Below are positions 48,317-60,506 of a stretch of 64,000 nucleotides of DNA, piece after piece. The DNA comes from Theobroma cacao (lineage: Eukaryota > Streptophyta > Magnoliopsida > Malvales > Malvaceae). Position numbers and translations under genes: made by a program. The notes below the pieces were generated by a model, which did not search any database, had not been told where the DNA came from, and was given only the letters and a program-made list of their open reading frames with translations. The DNA is taken from the NCBI RefSeq assembly GCF_000208745.1, contig NC_030854.1:19591210-19655209 (forward strand). Reading direction: 5' to 3'. Position 1 is the stretch's first letter. Each line of letters begins with the position of its first letter.

Positions 48317-48993
48317 ATCTCCTTCACTTAAAAGAATTCGTCCTCGAATTCAAATCGGCGTAGGGTGAATAATCAAAGTTCTAAAGTTCTGCCACATCAC
48401 TTTTGTCGAGCATTCTTAACATAAAATCTTTGTTTATACATCATATTGACTTCCAATCTTATAGAAAACTTGACAATGTCATAGTATATAGTTTTGTGCA
48501 CTACTCTTGTTGGATCAAAACAATATCATCTTTCATCTTATGAAGAGAATTCAAATAAGCTATTAATTCTGTCACACCTCAATCAAATCATCCTTAAATC
48601 ATCAATTATGCATGTTTACTTAACCATCCGCAACTCCTCTACCTTGCTCTTTTATCAAATCTTCTAGTATTCAAGCATCTATTCCACCATTGACTATGGG
48701 TCTAATTTGTCAACCAATCTCTATTTCATTTTTCATTCTCCCATATAAATTCCATTTAAGCATTTCATAATACATAATGATTAAATGCTCTTTATTCATT
48801 TCATTTATTTTTTTTTAATATCAAAGATGATTCAAATCTAGTAACCATTAGTCATCATATTCCCAAAAATAAACTCCAATACCTTCATGATCGAGTGCTC
48901 ACTAGATAAATCTCAACTTATACCACAAGGCATTTCAATAAATCATGACATCCCACATACCCCCTTATAATCTTAACCAATCTCCTTAATCAA
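48317..48993 (-). other. H2 internal region, first part
   Basis: It opens with a purine tract and, on the minus strand, a short FEFEDEFF-like tail (about 48333-48358) similar to the end of gypsy polyproteins. The rest is AT-rich with no coding homology I can see. Interrupted by E3. Confidence 0.5.
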
Positions 48994-51989
48994 TGTAAAG
49001 CCCGACCTTATAAAATACTTGTCATGACATACATGTGATGGATAGCATGTTTGCATGCTAGGAGAGTCTCGAAAAATTTACAAAAGTAGGTATTGTACCT
49101 AGAGGTACAACAAAGTTGATTTAAGCCTCGAACTAGATCAAATGGAGATTTTAGGGTGAAATTGAAAATTTTATGATCCAGGAATGATTTAAAATGGTGA
49201 TTTGGAGTTCGAGGATCAATTTGGAGTCAAACTGAAAATTTCACTATTTAGGGGTAAAATGGTAATTTTGCCACTCGAGGACAAAATGGGAATTTTTTTA
49301 TAAGATTTCAATCACATTTGACTTATTGGAGTATGATTTGAGGTTGAGAAGTGAAAAAAATTGTAATCTAGATATTTTTTGGAGCATAGGGGTAAAATGG
49401 TAATTTTGCCACTCTAGTGGCAAAATTATAATTTTACACCACCAACACTTGTCATGCTCATAGAATTCATACATTGACTTTTTATGTTATGGATAAGTGA
49501 GAAAATATATGTGATGGAGATAAAAAGTTTAAATTTTTAAAGTTTTAAAAATGGACCAACAATAATATGACACTTGTCAAGCTTAGATTATTTTATTATT
49601 TCCTTTAAAAATTAGCCTATAAACCTCTCACTTCTCTCCAAATATTCGGCCAAGCAAGGAAAAGAGGGAAACAAAGAAAGAACAAACCCTAGGTGGAGAA
49701 TTTCATGAGAAAAAGTGTGGAAAATCAAGGAGAACAAGTGAAAAAGGTAGGATTTCTCAATTTAAACTTGAAATCTATTTTCCTTAAGCATTTCTCCTTA
49801 TTTTTCATGGTTAAATTTCATGTTTTCATGGTGAATTCATTGCTAGCCGAATGGGTATGGAGAGAGAATGATGTTGGATTGATTTGATTTCAAGTTATGT
49901 TAGTGTTTTTAGTTAGTTTACCATGTCTAGAAGCAGAACAACAAGAAAAGAATTCATTTTCCCCATCACCTATCATTGGCCGAATTTTCCATGTAGAGTG
50001 TGGATGATGATTTTGATTTTATTTCAAGTGAATTGGTTAGGAAATGATGATTTAAGGTGTGAGAATCAAGTAGGAAAAATCATAGTATTGATGCACCCAC
50101 CATGGCCGAATTTTTCCAAGAGAAAATGTGAAGATGATTTTGCTAGATTTTATGCTATTTGACTTGTGTTTGATGATTTGGAGTATTGGGAGAAAAATGG
50201 AATTATTTGGAGTTAAATTGGACATATTGGCCAATTAATCGAGAGATAGATCGAATTAGGCCAATACCGTTTTATTTAGGTATAGAACTGAATTTATATT
50301 GAACACCGTATTTAGATAGTTACCCGAGTATTTCACATCCTATTTCATGCATTAGTATAGAGCCTGAATTGGTTTTATAACAATTTAGCACAAATGTAGT
50401 AAATGGCTTATTGTGCATTATGTCTAGGTGGTGAGCATTCTGGCAAAAGTAAAGAGATAGTACTCGAGGATCAAGAATCGGAGTACTTAGAATTCGACTC
50501 CCGAAATAATGAGTAACCTTACTATCGTCTTAATTATCTAAAGTGGTTTTTACCCGATTTTGTGATTTTATGGAAAATGAGTTTAAATGGAAAATCTTTG
50601 TGTTTTGTAACTAAAATGTGACTTAATGAAATGAATTTATAACATTGTCTTGAAATTGAATGATGGCTTTTCAAATAGAGTAATTAGAGACCATTTAATG
50701 TATTGTGAGTTTATGGTTCTAATTGATTGGCTTATGACAATATTGGCATGAATGGCTGAATTGGTATTTGTGTTGAAATGTATAAACTGTTGTTTGACTT
50801 GATAGGCTGGATAATGATAAAATTTCCATGTCATGCTGTTGAATTTTTATTGTATGGTGGGTTTAGCTTGCTGTTGTGGGCTGATTCTATGGAACAGCCT
50901 ATTAGAGGGGCACGAAACCTGGTCATATTCATACCTCAGTATGAGAGGCGCGGATGGATAACTCCTGAGGTTAACACTTTAGAGTTCACTTCACGCCAAA
51001 CCACCACGTGAAAGTGAACTCAACCAACGCCAAGGAACGACTATGTTTTTAAAATAAAAACATGATTTATGCGTACATGACTTTTTAACAGCCTTGGCGG
51101 ACTCGGTTGTGATAGCCCTCGTTCAAGGCATCCCAGATAACTGGGTATGAGAATGATTTTGGCACGAGTTGAAGTTTTAAAAAATTCATAAGCCATGTTG
51201 ATTACTCGATTTATATGAATTGATTTTATTTACTTGAAACAAGTTGAAAGGTGATGAATTACAATATATTAAATTATTTTATCTATCTCCATTTACTCAG
51301 ATTTAGATATTTTAGATGGTATTTGTTTGCCCACTGGGATTATATAATCTCACCACCATCCTTTCCACCCCTTTCAAGCTTAGGATAGTCTATAGATAGC
51401 TGATTTTATCGAGGACCACCATTGGATTTGCATCTTTCAAACTGTAAGTTCACAATCTTTCTTACTTTTGGTTATTTGAGGGCCCACTTGTTACTATAAA
51501 TTAAATTAAATACTCTAGCTTACTATATTACAATATATATGAATTTATTTTGCTTTTACGCTATAAAATTATTTATGCAGTGTTCTAAAAATATTATTTT
51601 ATGAGAAAATTGAATATTTTATTTAATATTTTTATTTTATTCTAATAATCATAATTTCATTTTAAATGAAGGTTTTAGATGTTTAAACTTATTTTTGATT
51701 ATGAATTATGTGTTTTGTACTCGTATACTATATTTTTAGCGGATTACGAGATTTTTGAGGAAAAATGACCAAAATGCCCCTGTAAGAAAAAAATTGATTT
51801 TCTATTGTTTTGATTTGGAAATAGTTTATAATCTCTCAAAACATGATTTTTGTGACTAATACTCACAGAGGAAGCGAGAAAAACTGATGTTAAGCCTTGC
51901 GAGGTTTCGATTGACATTTCGGGTAATGAATGTCTATCGGGACGTCGCGGCGGTTGTCACGGGCTCGATGAGAGTTTCGAGTCGTGACA
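48994..51989 (+). mobile_element. E3: E-family solo LTR in H2
   Basis: A 2,996-bp LTR starting TGTAAAGCCCGACC and ending GAGTCGTGACA. Perfect duplications ATCAA at 48989-48993 and 51990-51994. Closest in structure to E2 and the outer E composite. No internal region. Confidence 0.9.
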
Positions 51990-51994
51990 ATCAA

Positions 51995-52436
51995 TAACTC
52001 AACCTCTCAAGATTAAAGTTGCTCAAAATTTTCCCTTTAAAGTTCCTTTCCAAGTCTCATCTTAATTACTAATCATTTCTATATTTCCAATGTCGTAGCT
52101 AATTTGTTCATCATCAATCACACACAACATATCTAACTTGAAATTCTTCAAATTTACTCCAAATGCTAAATCTTGTGACCTTATTAGTTTATCAGTCCGA
52201 AGATGAAATTTGACACTTACCTCTCCTTAAGTGTACTTTAAAATCAAGGAATCATTTACTAAGACTTTTCCGAAATCAACTTTTTTAGCCTTTTTTCCTT
52301 AGAAAATTAAATCCATAATCCTTCATTTTAAATCATGGGCTCTATGCCAATCAAGGCAAATTTTACACTTTTAATTACATGAATTCAAATGCACACCATT
52401 ACTCATAAGCTATAAATTTTTACCCAAATCCCTATA
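51995..52436 (-). other. H2 internal region, second part
   Basis: AT-rich sequence between E3 and E4; no ORF or homology recognised. It ends in CTATA, the left duplication of E4. Confidence 0.5.
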
Positions 52437-55394
52437 TGTCACGACCCGGAACCTCCCTCGGGCCCATGACAATCGCCGCGACGTCCTGATTGACACTCAT
52501 TATCCGGAATGCCAATCGGAACCCCGCAAGGCTAACGAATCAGTTTCTTGCCTTTTCTGTGAGCAATCGTTGTTAAATATCGAGTTTTAAGAAAACATAA
52601 ACTATTTTAGATCGAAAACAATCAAAATAAAATTTTCGCCACATAAGGGTATTTTGGTCATTTTTACTAGAAAATTTTGAAACCTAATAAAGATACAACG
52701 TATGGTAGAAAAATATCCACTGCTGATTTAAAATAAATTTTTGTAATCTAAATCATCTATTTAGAGTGAAAAGTTGGCTAACTAGACTAAATAAAAATAT
52801 TTGATAATATATTTCATTTTCTTATAAAATAATTTTTATAGAACTATACATAAATAATTTTTGTAGCGTAAGAACCAAATAAATTCATACATACTATAAT
52901 TTACAAAGTTATAATGTACAATAATAATTACAATGACAAGTGGCTCAAAATACACCCAGTGTTAGTGCTAGAAACCTTCTGTCTGTGTGGTAGAGATGTC
53001 AACTGGAATCCTCGACAAAATAGGGTATCTACAAGTTACGACAGACCTGAATGTTTGGAAAAGAGGTAGGTAAGATTTTGCAATTTCAATGAGTAAACAG
53101 ACATTATCATAAATATCTAAAGGTGAGTAACAGGGAGGCAAGTTTAAACAACAAATCACAAACCATTTCATAATGTTTCCAATTTATTTCTTAAACCATA
53201 AAATATTTGTAATTTACCAAAACAGTTGTTAAGGCTTATGTCTTTTATACAAGAAAACAAGGCTCAAGCCAAAACTAATCCTCGGGGATGCCTTGGCCAA
53301 GGCATCTAACTGAGTCCACCAAGGTTGTTATAACATTTACATGTCAAACACATTTTTATTTTTAAAACAAGCTGTTCCTTGGCGTTGGCCGAGTTACACA
53401 TTCACGTGAGGGTTCGACGTGAAGTGAGCTCTAATACTACCTCAGGAGTTACCCTCCTCACCTCTACAATTGGAGTAACTATATAACCGGGTTTACCGTG
53501 CCCCTCTAATAGGCAGTCCACAGAAACCCGTCACTGCAGTGACCAACCCACCAATTTTAATAAAATTTTGACAGTATAACGTGGCTTTTATTTATTTATC
53601 CAGCCTGCATAGTAAAAACAACTTACATAAATTTCCCAATACACTTACAAAATATAGCCACATATACTCATATCTCATAAGCCATTCTTAGGAAAACATA
53701 TAATTTTCAAGACAGTTAACAACCTCCAATTACTCAATTTCATAATCAACCCAATATATCTTTATTTGTCACATTTATTTGTAAGACATCAAAAATCCCG
53801 TTTTAATTTCGTTTTCATTTCATAAAATACATAAAGAGCACTTAAAAATAAACTCTAGATAATTTACAATAATAATAAGTTTACTCACCATTTGTACAAA
53901 CTAAAAGCTTTCTAGGTGCCCTAATAATTACTCGTCGGGTACGATTTCCTTGCCTTTACCGGAAGGCTTTCCTCCTAGACACATTGCAAAAATTTACTCA
54001 ATTCATCACATTAATGCTAAATCAATATATATTTGACTTAAATCCTATACTAATGCATGGTATGAAATGCAATAGCCAAAAACGGCTTAAACGCGGTATT
54101 AACCTATTTTTGGCACTTTACCAGATAAATTGCTAACGCGCTCCATTTTAGCTCTAAATCGTCCCATTCTCTCTCCAACATTTCTAACCATTAAATATCA
54201 GCCAATAACCTTCTAAAAGCACCAAAATCAGTTCATTTTCTTCCTTGGAAAATTCAGCCAAAAATGGGACATTAACTCGGTAAATTTTCTACTTTATTTT
54301 TCTATCACATTTAACCATTTTTCATCATTTTCTCTTCATTTCTCTTAGAATAAAAATCAGATCATTATCATTGTACCTCATTGCAGATTCGGCCAAGGGT
54401 GGGTATTGTGAAAATTTAATGCTTTCTTGCCCAATTTAATTTCTAAACACATTTAACTAACTAAAACTATCAATTTAACTGAAAATCAAAACCTAAAAAT
54501 TTCAATTTCTCCCCCCTTGAAATTCGTCCAGCCCTTGATGTCACTTTTAGATCTCTCTCCTCAAGCATGCTAAATGGAAACAAAGGCATAGGAAAGGTAG
54601 AAATCAAGCTAAAGTCGAAAAATCTTACCGTTAGATGCGTAAACGGGCGAAAAACGCGAATTCCCCTTTGAAGTTTTCTAGTTTCCCTTTGTTTTCTTTG
54701 TTTTCTTCCTTTCCTCTCTATTTCCTCTCTTGTTCTTCCTTATGGCCGGCCAGCACTTAAAATGGGGTTTAAATGGGCTGGTTTTCATTAAAATAATATT
54801 AAACCATTAAAAAATGCCATGTGTCACTTTCCCATTGGTCCGTTTTTAAAATTTTGTCCATTTGTTTCCAAATTTTCACCATACACTTGTCCCACATATC
54901 CATAGCTTAGATAAAATTCTCAGACTTATCCAAAGTCTCGATGGAGTAATTTTTGAAATTTACACTTTTGCCCCCGTAAAAGATAAAAATTACATTTTTG
55001 CCCCAAAAACTGAAAAATTGTCCATAGACATATTTTTCATCCCTTATATTCATACCATTCTCCAATTTGTCAAATGTGATCTAAATTCTCTCAAAATCTC
55101 AAATTTTGTCCACGGGTGGAAAAATTACGATTTTGCCCTTAAACATCAAAATTTTCAAAATTTCCCCAAATGAACCCTCGAACTCCGAACAATCATTTTT
55201 AGTCATTCTTTGACTATAAAATGTTAAATTTCATCCTACGATTCCTATTTGAACTAGTTCGAGGTTAAATCAATTCAAGTGTACCGTTTGGTACAATACC
55301 GAGTTTCGTCCATTCTTAGGGACTTTCTTAGCATAATAACATGCTACTCAGTGCATGTATGTAATGACATGTGTTTATAAGGTCGGGTTTTACA
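52437..55394 (-). mobile_element. E4 3' LTR
   Basis: 2,958 bp, TGTAAAACCCGACC start at 55394, GGGTCGTGACA end at 52437. In the first ~370 bp of plus sequence about 20 differences separate it from the 5' LTR, mostly transitions. Confidence 0.95.
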
Positions 55395-55410
55395 ATTCTA
55401 CCCCCCTAAA
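55395..55410 (-). other. E4 polypurine tract
   Basis: TTTAGGGGGGTAGAAT on the minus strand, ending exactly at the 3' LTR start. Confidence 0.85.
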
Positions 55411-55831
55411 AATAAAATTTTGACCTCAAAATTTCACTTACCAGATTCGACAAATAGATGCGGGTATTGGTTCCTCATCTGATGCTCTACTTTCTATGTC
55501 ATTTCCTCCATTCGAGCACTTTTTCCACAACACTTTGACCATTGAAATACTCTTGTTTCTCAGCACTCGATCCTTTCGATCCAAGATACTCACAAGTTGT
55601 ACCTCGAACTTCAAATCATCATGCAACTCGATCGGAGGTGCTTCGAGGATGTGAGAGGGATCTGGTACATATTTCTTAAGCATAGAGACATGAAAAACGT
55701 TGTGGATCTGATCTAACTTCGGAGGTAGTTCTAGTCTATACGCCACTGGCCCAATTCTTTCAATAATACAAAAAGGTCCAATTTATCTCGGATTGAGCTT
55801 TCCTCGCTTTGCAAACCGGATCACACCTTTC
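55411..55831 (-). pseudogene. pol: E4 integrase tail and chromodomain
   Basis: The open frame 55438-55746 shows LPPKLDQIHNVFHVSMLKKY, PIELHDDLKFEVQLVSILDR, LRNKSISMVKVLW, then a frameshift (an extra base in an A/T run at about 55520) that garbles the second half of the chromodomain. The chromodomain would bind modified histone H3 and guide integration. Same layout as F. Confidence 0.85.
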
Positions 55832-55909
55832 ATTATCCAACAAGATATAATAATTTACCACAATAATATAATCAAATAAAAATTAATACCACAAAGCATT
55901 CAAATTATT
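55832..55909. other. 78-bp insert in E4 integrase
   Basis: AT-rich sequence absent from F at the same place (30411). It is bounded by the direct repeat ACCTTTC at 55825-55831 and 55910-55916. It has no evident terminal inverted repeat or homology. Confidence 0.8.
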
Positions 55910-55916
55910 ACCTTTC

Positions 55917-56960
55917 CAAGGAGACACCTTAAGAAAAACTCTATCATCAACCTCAAACGCCAAGTCTTTTCTCCGTTTATCTGCATAGCTCTTCTGCCTA
56001 TCCTGGGCTACCTTTAGCCTCTATCGTATAACCTTGATCTTGTCATTAGTTAGATCGATCAATTCCACACTAACTAACTTTCTTTCACCCACTTCATCCC
56101 AACAAAGTGGAGTACGACATTTCCTTCCATATAAAGCTTCGTACGGTGCCATACTGATGCTAGATTGGAAGTTGTTGTTGTAAGCAAATTCCACTAAAGG
56201 CAAGTGTCTATCCCAACTCCCAAGAAAATCCATGACACAAGCCCTCAACATATCCTCCATAGTTTGGATAGTCCTCTTTGACTGATCATCCGTCTGTGGG
56301 TGAAAAGTAGTGTTAAATTTCAATTTGGTTCCGAGAGCTTCTTGAAATTTCGGCCAAAATCGAGAAGTGAATCGAGGATCTCGGTTTGACAATATAGAAA
56401 CGGGAACTCCATGTAGCCTCACAATCTCATCTATATAGAGCTGAGCCAGCTTCTCAATAGAGTATGTACTATGGACAGCTAAAAAGTGAACGGACTTAGT
56501 CAATCGATCTACGATCACCTAGATCGCATCCTTTCCCCTCTGTGTCCGCGATAGTCCCAAAACAAAATCCATAGTTACATGCTCCCATTTCCACTCAGGA
56601 ACAGGTAAAGACTGAAGTGTACCTGCTAGCCTCTGATGCTCCGCCTTAACTTGCTAACATACGAGACACTTCGCTACGAATTCTACTACGTCTCACTTCA
56701 TACCCGACCACCAAAAATTCTCCCTGATAGTCCTATACATCTTGGTGCTTCTGGGATGTAATGTATAGACAGATGAATGGGCTTCTTCCATGATCGCCTA
56801 TCTCAACTGGTTTTCCTCAGAAACACAAACTCGGTCTCTAAACATCAAGATGTTATCCTCTCCAAATCTGAACTCACTGACTCTCTCATCGGTCAGTTTT
56901 TGAATTTCTTTTCTTAACTCATCATCAGATCTCTGAATGTCCTTGATCTGATTAAGTAAC
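55917..56960 (-). pseudogene. pol: E4 integrase
   Basis: Zinc domain in 56640-56800 (H-x-H, CLVC) with stops; VTMDFVLGL with the first catalytic Asp; the open frame 56021-56518 with [22 protein letters not shown]. The second acid is Asn (SNRDPRF, codon 56384-56386) where F has Asp, and the third is Lys (DQSKRT, codon 56276-56278) where F has Glu. Both fit single G-to-A changes. Strand transfer should be abolished. Confidence 0.9.
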
Positions 56961-57480
56961 GAAGGTCGTACAATGAAGCTTGCCAATAAGGATCCATCCT
57001 CACCATTTCTCAACTGGACCCCAAGAGATTTCATCTCTATTAATGCTGGAAAATAACAACTCTGAAGTGCGGCTAAAGACGATGAAGACTTACGACTTAA
57101 GGCATCAGCTACAACATTCGCCTTTCCCGGATGATAGTCTATCACCAAGTCATAATCTTTTATCAACTCCAACCATCGCCTTTGCCTCAAATTAAGCTCC
57201 TTTTGGGTGAGCAAATATTTTAAACTCTTGTGATCCGTAAATATCTAACAATGGTCAGCATACAAGTAATGCCTCCAGATTTTTAAAACAAACACCACTG
57301 CTGCTAACTCTAAATCATGGGTAGGGTAATTTGCTTCATGCTTCTTCAATTGTCGGGAAGCATAAGCTATTACTTTCTCATCCTGCATCAACACACACCT
57401 TAACCCCAACTTAGATGCATCACTGTACACCACAAATCCCTTACCACTCACAGGAAGTGTTAAAACGGGAGCGGAGGTTA
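56961..57480 (-). pseudogene. pol: E4 RNase H
   Basis: The frame 57245-57451 gives [11 protein letters not shown] with the first Asp, [10 protein letters not shown] with the Glu; a TAG at 57242-57244 replaces Arg; then [11 protein letters not shown] with the next Asp and [15 protein letters not shown] in the frame 56798-57214. One stop apart, the domain is well kept. Confidence 0.9.
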
Positions 57481-58477
57481 ACCGGTTCTTTAGCTCTTAA
57501 AATTGATTCTCACAAACATCATCCCACACAAACTTAACTCCCTTACGAGTTAGACGGGTCAAAGGAGCTGCTATTAAGGAAAACCCCTGAATAAACTTTC
57601 GATAATAACCGGCTAATCCGAGGAAACTACGAATCTCCGTCACTGTCTTAGGTTGCTCCCATTGTAAAATTGCCTCTATCTTCTTGGGATCAACATATAT
57701 TCCAGCTCTCGATACTATGCGTCCCAAGAATACCACTTCCTGTAACCAAAACTCACACTTCGAAAACTTTGCAAACAATTGTCTTTCCCGCAAAGTTTGT
57801 AATACTATACGCAAGTAGGCAGCGTGCTCATCATTATCTCTTGAGTAAACCAGTATGTCATCAATGAACACAATAACAAACTTGTCCAAGTAAGGGTGGA
57901 ACACCCTGTTCATGAGATCCATAAAAGCTGTCGGTGCGTTTGTTAACCCAAAAGGCATGACCAAGAACTCATAATGACCGTACCGAGTCCTAAACGCTGT
58001 CTTGGGTACATCCTGTTCTTTAATCCTCAACTGATGATACCCAGACCTTAGATCAACCTTAGAAAACACTGTAGCTCATTGTAATTGATCGAAAAGATCA
58101 TCAATCCTCGGTAACGTATAGTTGTTCTTAATGGTCATTCTGTTAAGCTGTCGGTAATCGATACATAACCGAAGTGTACCATCTTTCTTTTTCACAAATA
58201 AAATCGGTGCTCCCCATGGAGATGTACTAGGGCGTATCAAACCCTTGTCCACTAACTCTTTCAACTGCACTTTCAACTCCTTCAACTTTGCCGGAGCCAT
58301 TCTATATGGAGGAATAGAGATAGGAGCAGTACCCAGAAACAAATCAATGGTGAATTCTAACTCACGATCGGGAGGAAGTCTCGATAATTCATCAAGAAAT
58401 ACATCAGAGAACTCACTTACTATAGGGACATTCTCTAACTTAGGTTTCTCCCTCGATATATCAATCACGTGAGCCAA
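57481..58477 (-). pseudogene. pol: E4 reverse transcriptase
   Basis: Two open frames, 58076-58477 and 57497-58069, separated by one TGA (CGA or GGA expected, near 58073). Motifs in order: [83 protein letters not shown] with the catalytic [20 protein letters not shown] at about 57494 separates it from RNase H. Catalytic residues are all present. Confidence 0.95.
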
Positions 58478-59130
58478 GTATGCCGGATATCCCTTTTACA
58501 CCAATTTCAAAGCTTTGAGGGCTGAGATTACACAAAACGGTAATACTCGACGCTCCCTGTAAATACAACTTCTGCTCCCTCTAAACTCTGGAGAATCACT
58601 TCTTTCTTAAAAAAATCCACCTTTGCTTGATGAGTGGACAACCAATCCATACCCAAGATCAAATCAAAGTCCCGAATCTTAAAAGAGATTAAATCACCCA
58701 TGAATTCTTCTTCCCCAACTTTAATACCATAATCTCTATAATACGTATTTCTTACTAATCGCTCACCTAGAGGAGTATGCACTACAATCTCTTCCTCTAA
58801 TGGTGACAGGTTCCTATATGAGAATGATGCAAATGATATGCTAACGTATGATCTATCAGAACCCGAATCTATCAAAACATGTGCATCTCTATCAAATACA
58901 ATCATAGTACCTGTCACTGTGTTAGGTCGAACTCCAGCTTCATCCTCAGTCACTGCAAAGACCCTAGTCAAAATCTGGGGTTGCGGTCTAGAAGATGGCT
59001 GCTCTAGGGTATTGCTCCCCATGCCTGACCGTATCACTAGGCCTTGTCTGGACTGTGATCCTGAAGTGTCTCTCCGCTGTATACTAGGATGAGTCAAAGG
59101 AGTAGAAGTAATTATTGTACCCCATCTCAA
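58478..59130 (-). pseudogene. pol: E4 aspartic protease
   Basis: The open frame 58528-59130 (200 codons) carries LTRVFAVTEDEA, HVLIDSGSDRSYVS with catalytic Asp at residue 88, and LILGMDWLSTHQAKVDF. This is the retropepsin-like protease of Ty3/gypsy elements that processes gag-pol. A stop in 58478-58527 separates it from RT. The active-site Asp-Ser-Gly is intact. Confidence 0.9.
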
Positions 59131-60307
59131 TTGAGGACAATCTCTCTAGATATGCCCCTGTTGGCCACATTGAAAACACTTTACAGGCTGTCTACATGAC
59201 CCAACATGAAATGCTCCGCAATTACGGCATCTGTCTAATCTTCCTGAAGTCCCCCCTGTCTACTCATCACTGGCCGATCAAATCTAGAAGATCTCAGCTG
59301 TGACTGCTGAGATGGAGGTCTAGTGGATGCCACAAACGCTGAGGTAGTACTTCCTGCAGTAGATGTCCAATCTCTACTTCTCTTTGAAGACTGACCCGGG
59401 AACGTAAGAGGATTCCTTCTCTTCGTAAACTCAGCTCGGATCCGCCTATTCTCAATGGCGAGCTTCTCAGCCCGTAAGGCCATCTGCACAACTTCCTTAT
59501 GTGGCTCCCTACCAGTCACTGTCATCCGTTCCCCAATCTCATTACGGAGCCTTTCCTCGAAATAATTTGCCTGATCCTGCTCAGATTTCACCAGATCCCG
59601 CACATATAACATCAACTCGTTAAAACGAGTCTCGTACTCCTCTATAGTTAGATTTCCTTGTTTCAAGCTCAGAAATTCTTTTTTCTTTACTTTCTGATGA
59701 AAGTAAGTAAAATACTGACCATCAAATTCTTTGAGGAAGTCAGACCATGTCTGAGGAGTAGTGGAACGGGACTTCACCGAATTCCACCAACTACGAGCCC
59801 TCTTCTCTAGTAATCTAGTAGCCACCATTAGCTTCATGTCGTCATCTAATCTCATATCAGAAAGAGTCTCCGAAACTTGATTAACCCAATCTTTAACTAC
59901 GGTCGCATCCAACTCACCAGTAAACGAGACGCAACCCAACTGTCTAGCTTCCTTCAATTTCTTAGAAATGAAGACATCTAGTGTTTAGGGTGGAATAGGA
60001 GGTGGTGGTACTGGGCTGTTACAAGGGAAACAGCGGGTGGAACTGGACCAGCCTGAGCCTGACCCGTAAGAGCAGCGAGAAAAGTCTTTAATGCTTGAGC
60101 TACCTCGGGTGTCATGGCAGGTACGCCAGGAGTAGCAACAGGTGGTGGAGGAGGTATAGGAATGTCCGTAGACTCAGCAGTAGGAACTGCTCTAAAAGAA
60201 GACGCAGTCGACTCTTCTTCTATGGAATCTGGTTGACTCTATTTAGGGCGACCTCTTCCCCTACCGATAGATCTAGTGATAGGTGGTAGCTCACGTCGAT
60301 GAGGCAT
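59131..60307 (-). pseudogene. gag: E4 gag
   Basis: ATG at 60305-60307 starts a basic, Pro-rich N-terminus with a stop after GRGRPK (near 60240). A frameshift near 60010 leads to the frame 59235-59957 with FTGELDATVVKDWV, RLLEKRARSWWNSV, EFDGQYFTYF and LTIEEYETRFNEL, the retrotransposon gag core. A shift at a C-run (59251-59256) leads to two zinc knuckles (CRNCGAFHVGSC, then CFQCGQQGHI with a stop before RDC) ending about 59140. Confidence 0.9.
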
Positions 60308-60487
60308 AATGATCTACAAGAAGAACAGAATTGGTTTAGACTACTTAAGTCTCTATATGCAACTACATGCAACTAACTAATCTTAACTAGGCCACACTGA
60401 CATTGTAAATTATTTTAAAATAACTTTAAATCTAAGAACTTTAAAAATCAAAAACTTCTTTGAAAACCATAAGCTTTTAAACCAAAA

Positions 60488-60499
60488 GCTCTGATACCA
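60488..60499 (-). other. E4 primer-binding site
   Basis: On the minus strand TGGTATCAGAGC, complementary to the 3' end of initiator tRNA-Met, seven bases inside the 5' LTR end. Confidence 0.9.
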
Positions 60500-60506
60500 A
60501 CCGAAT

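Noticed and set aside
60488..60499. tRNA-like sequence.
   Set aside because: Only the 12 bases complementary to a tRNA 3' end are present; it is a primer-binding site, not a tRNA gene.
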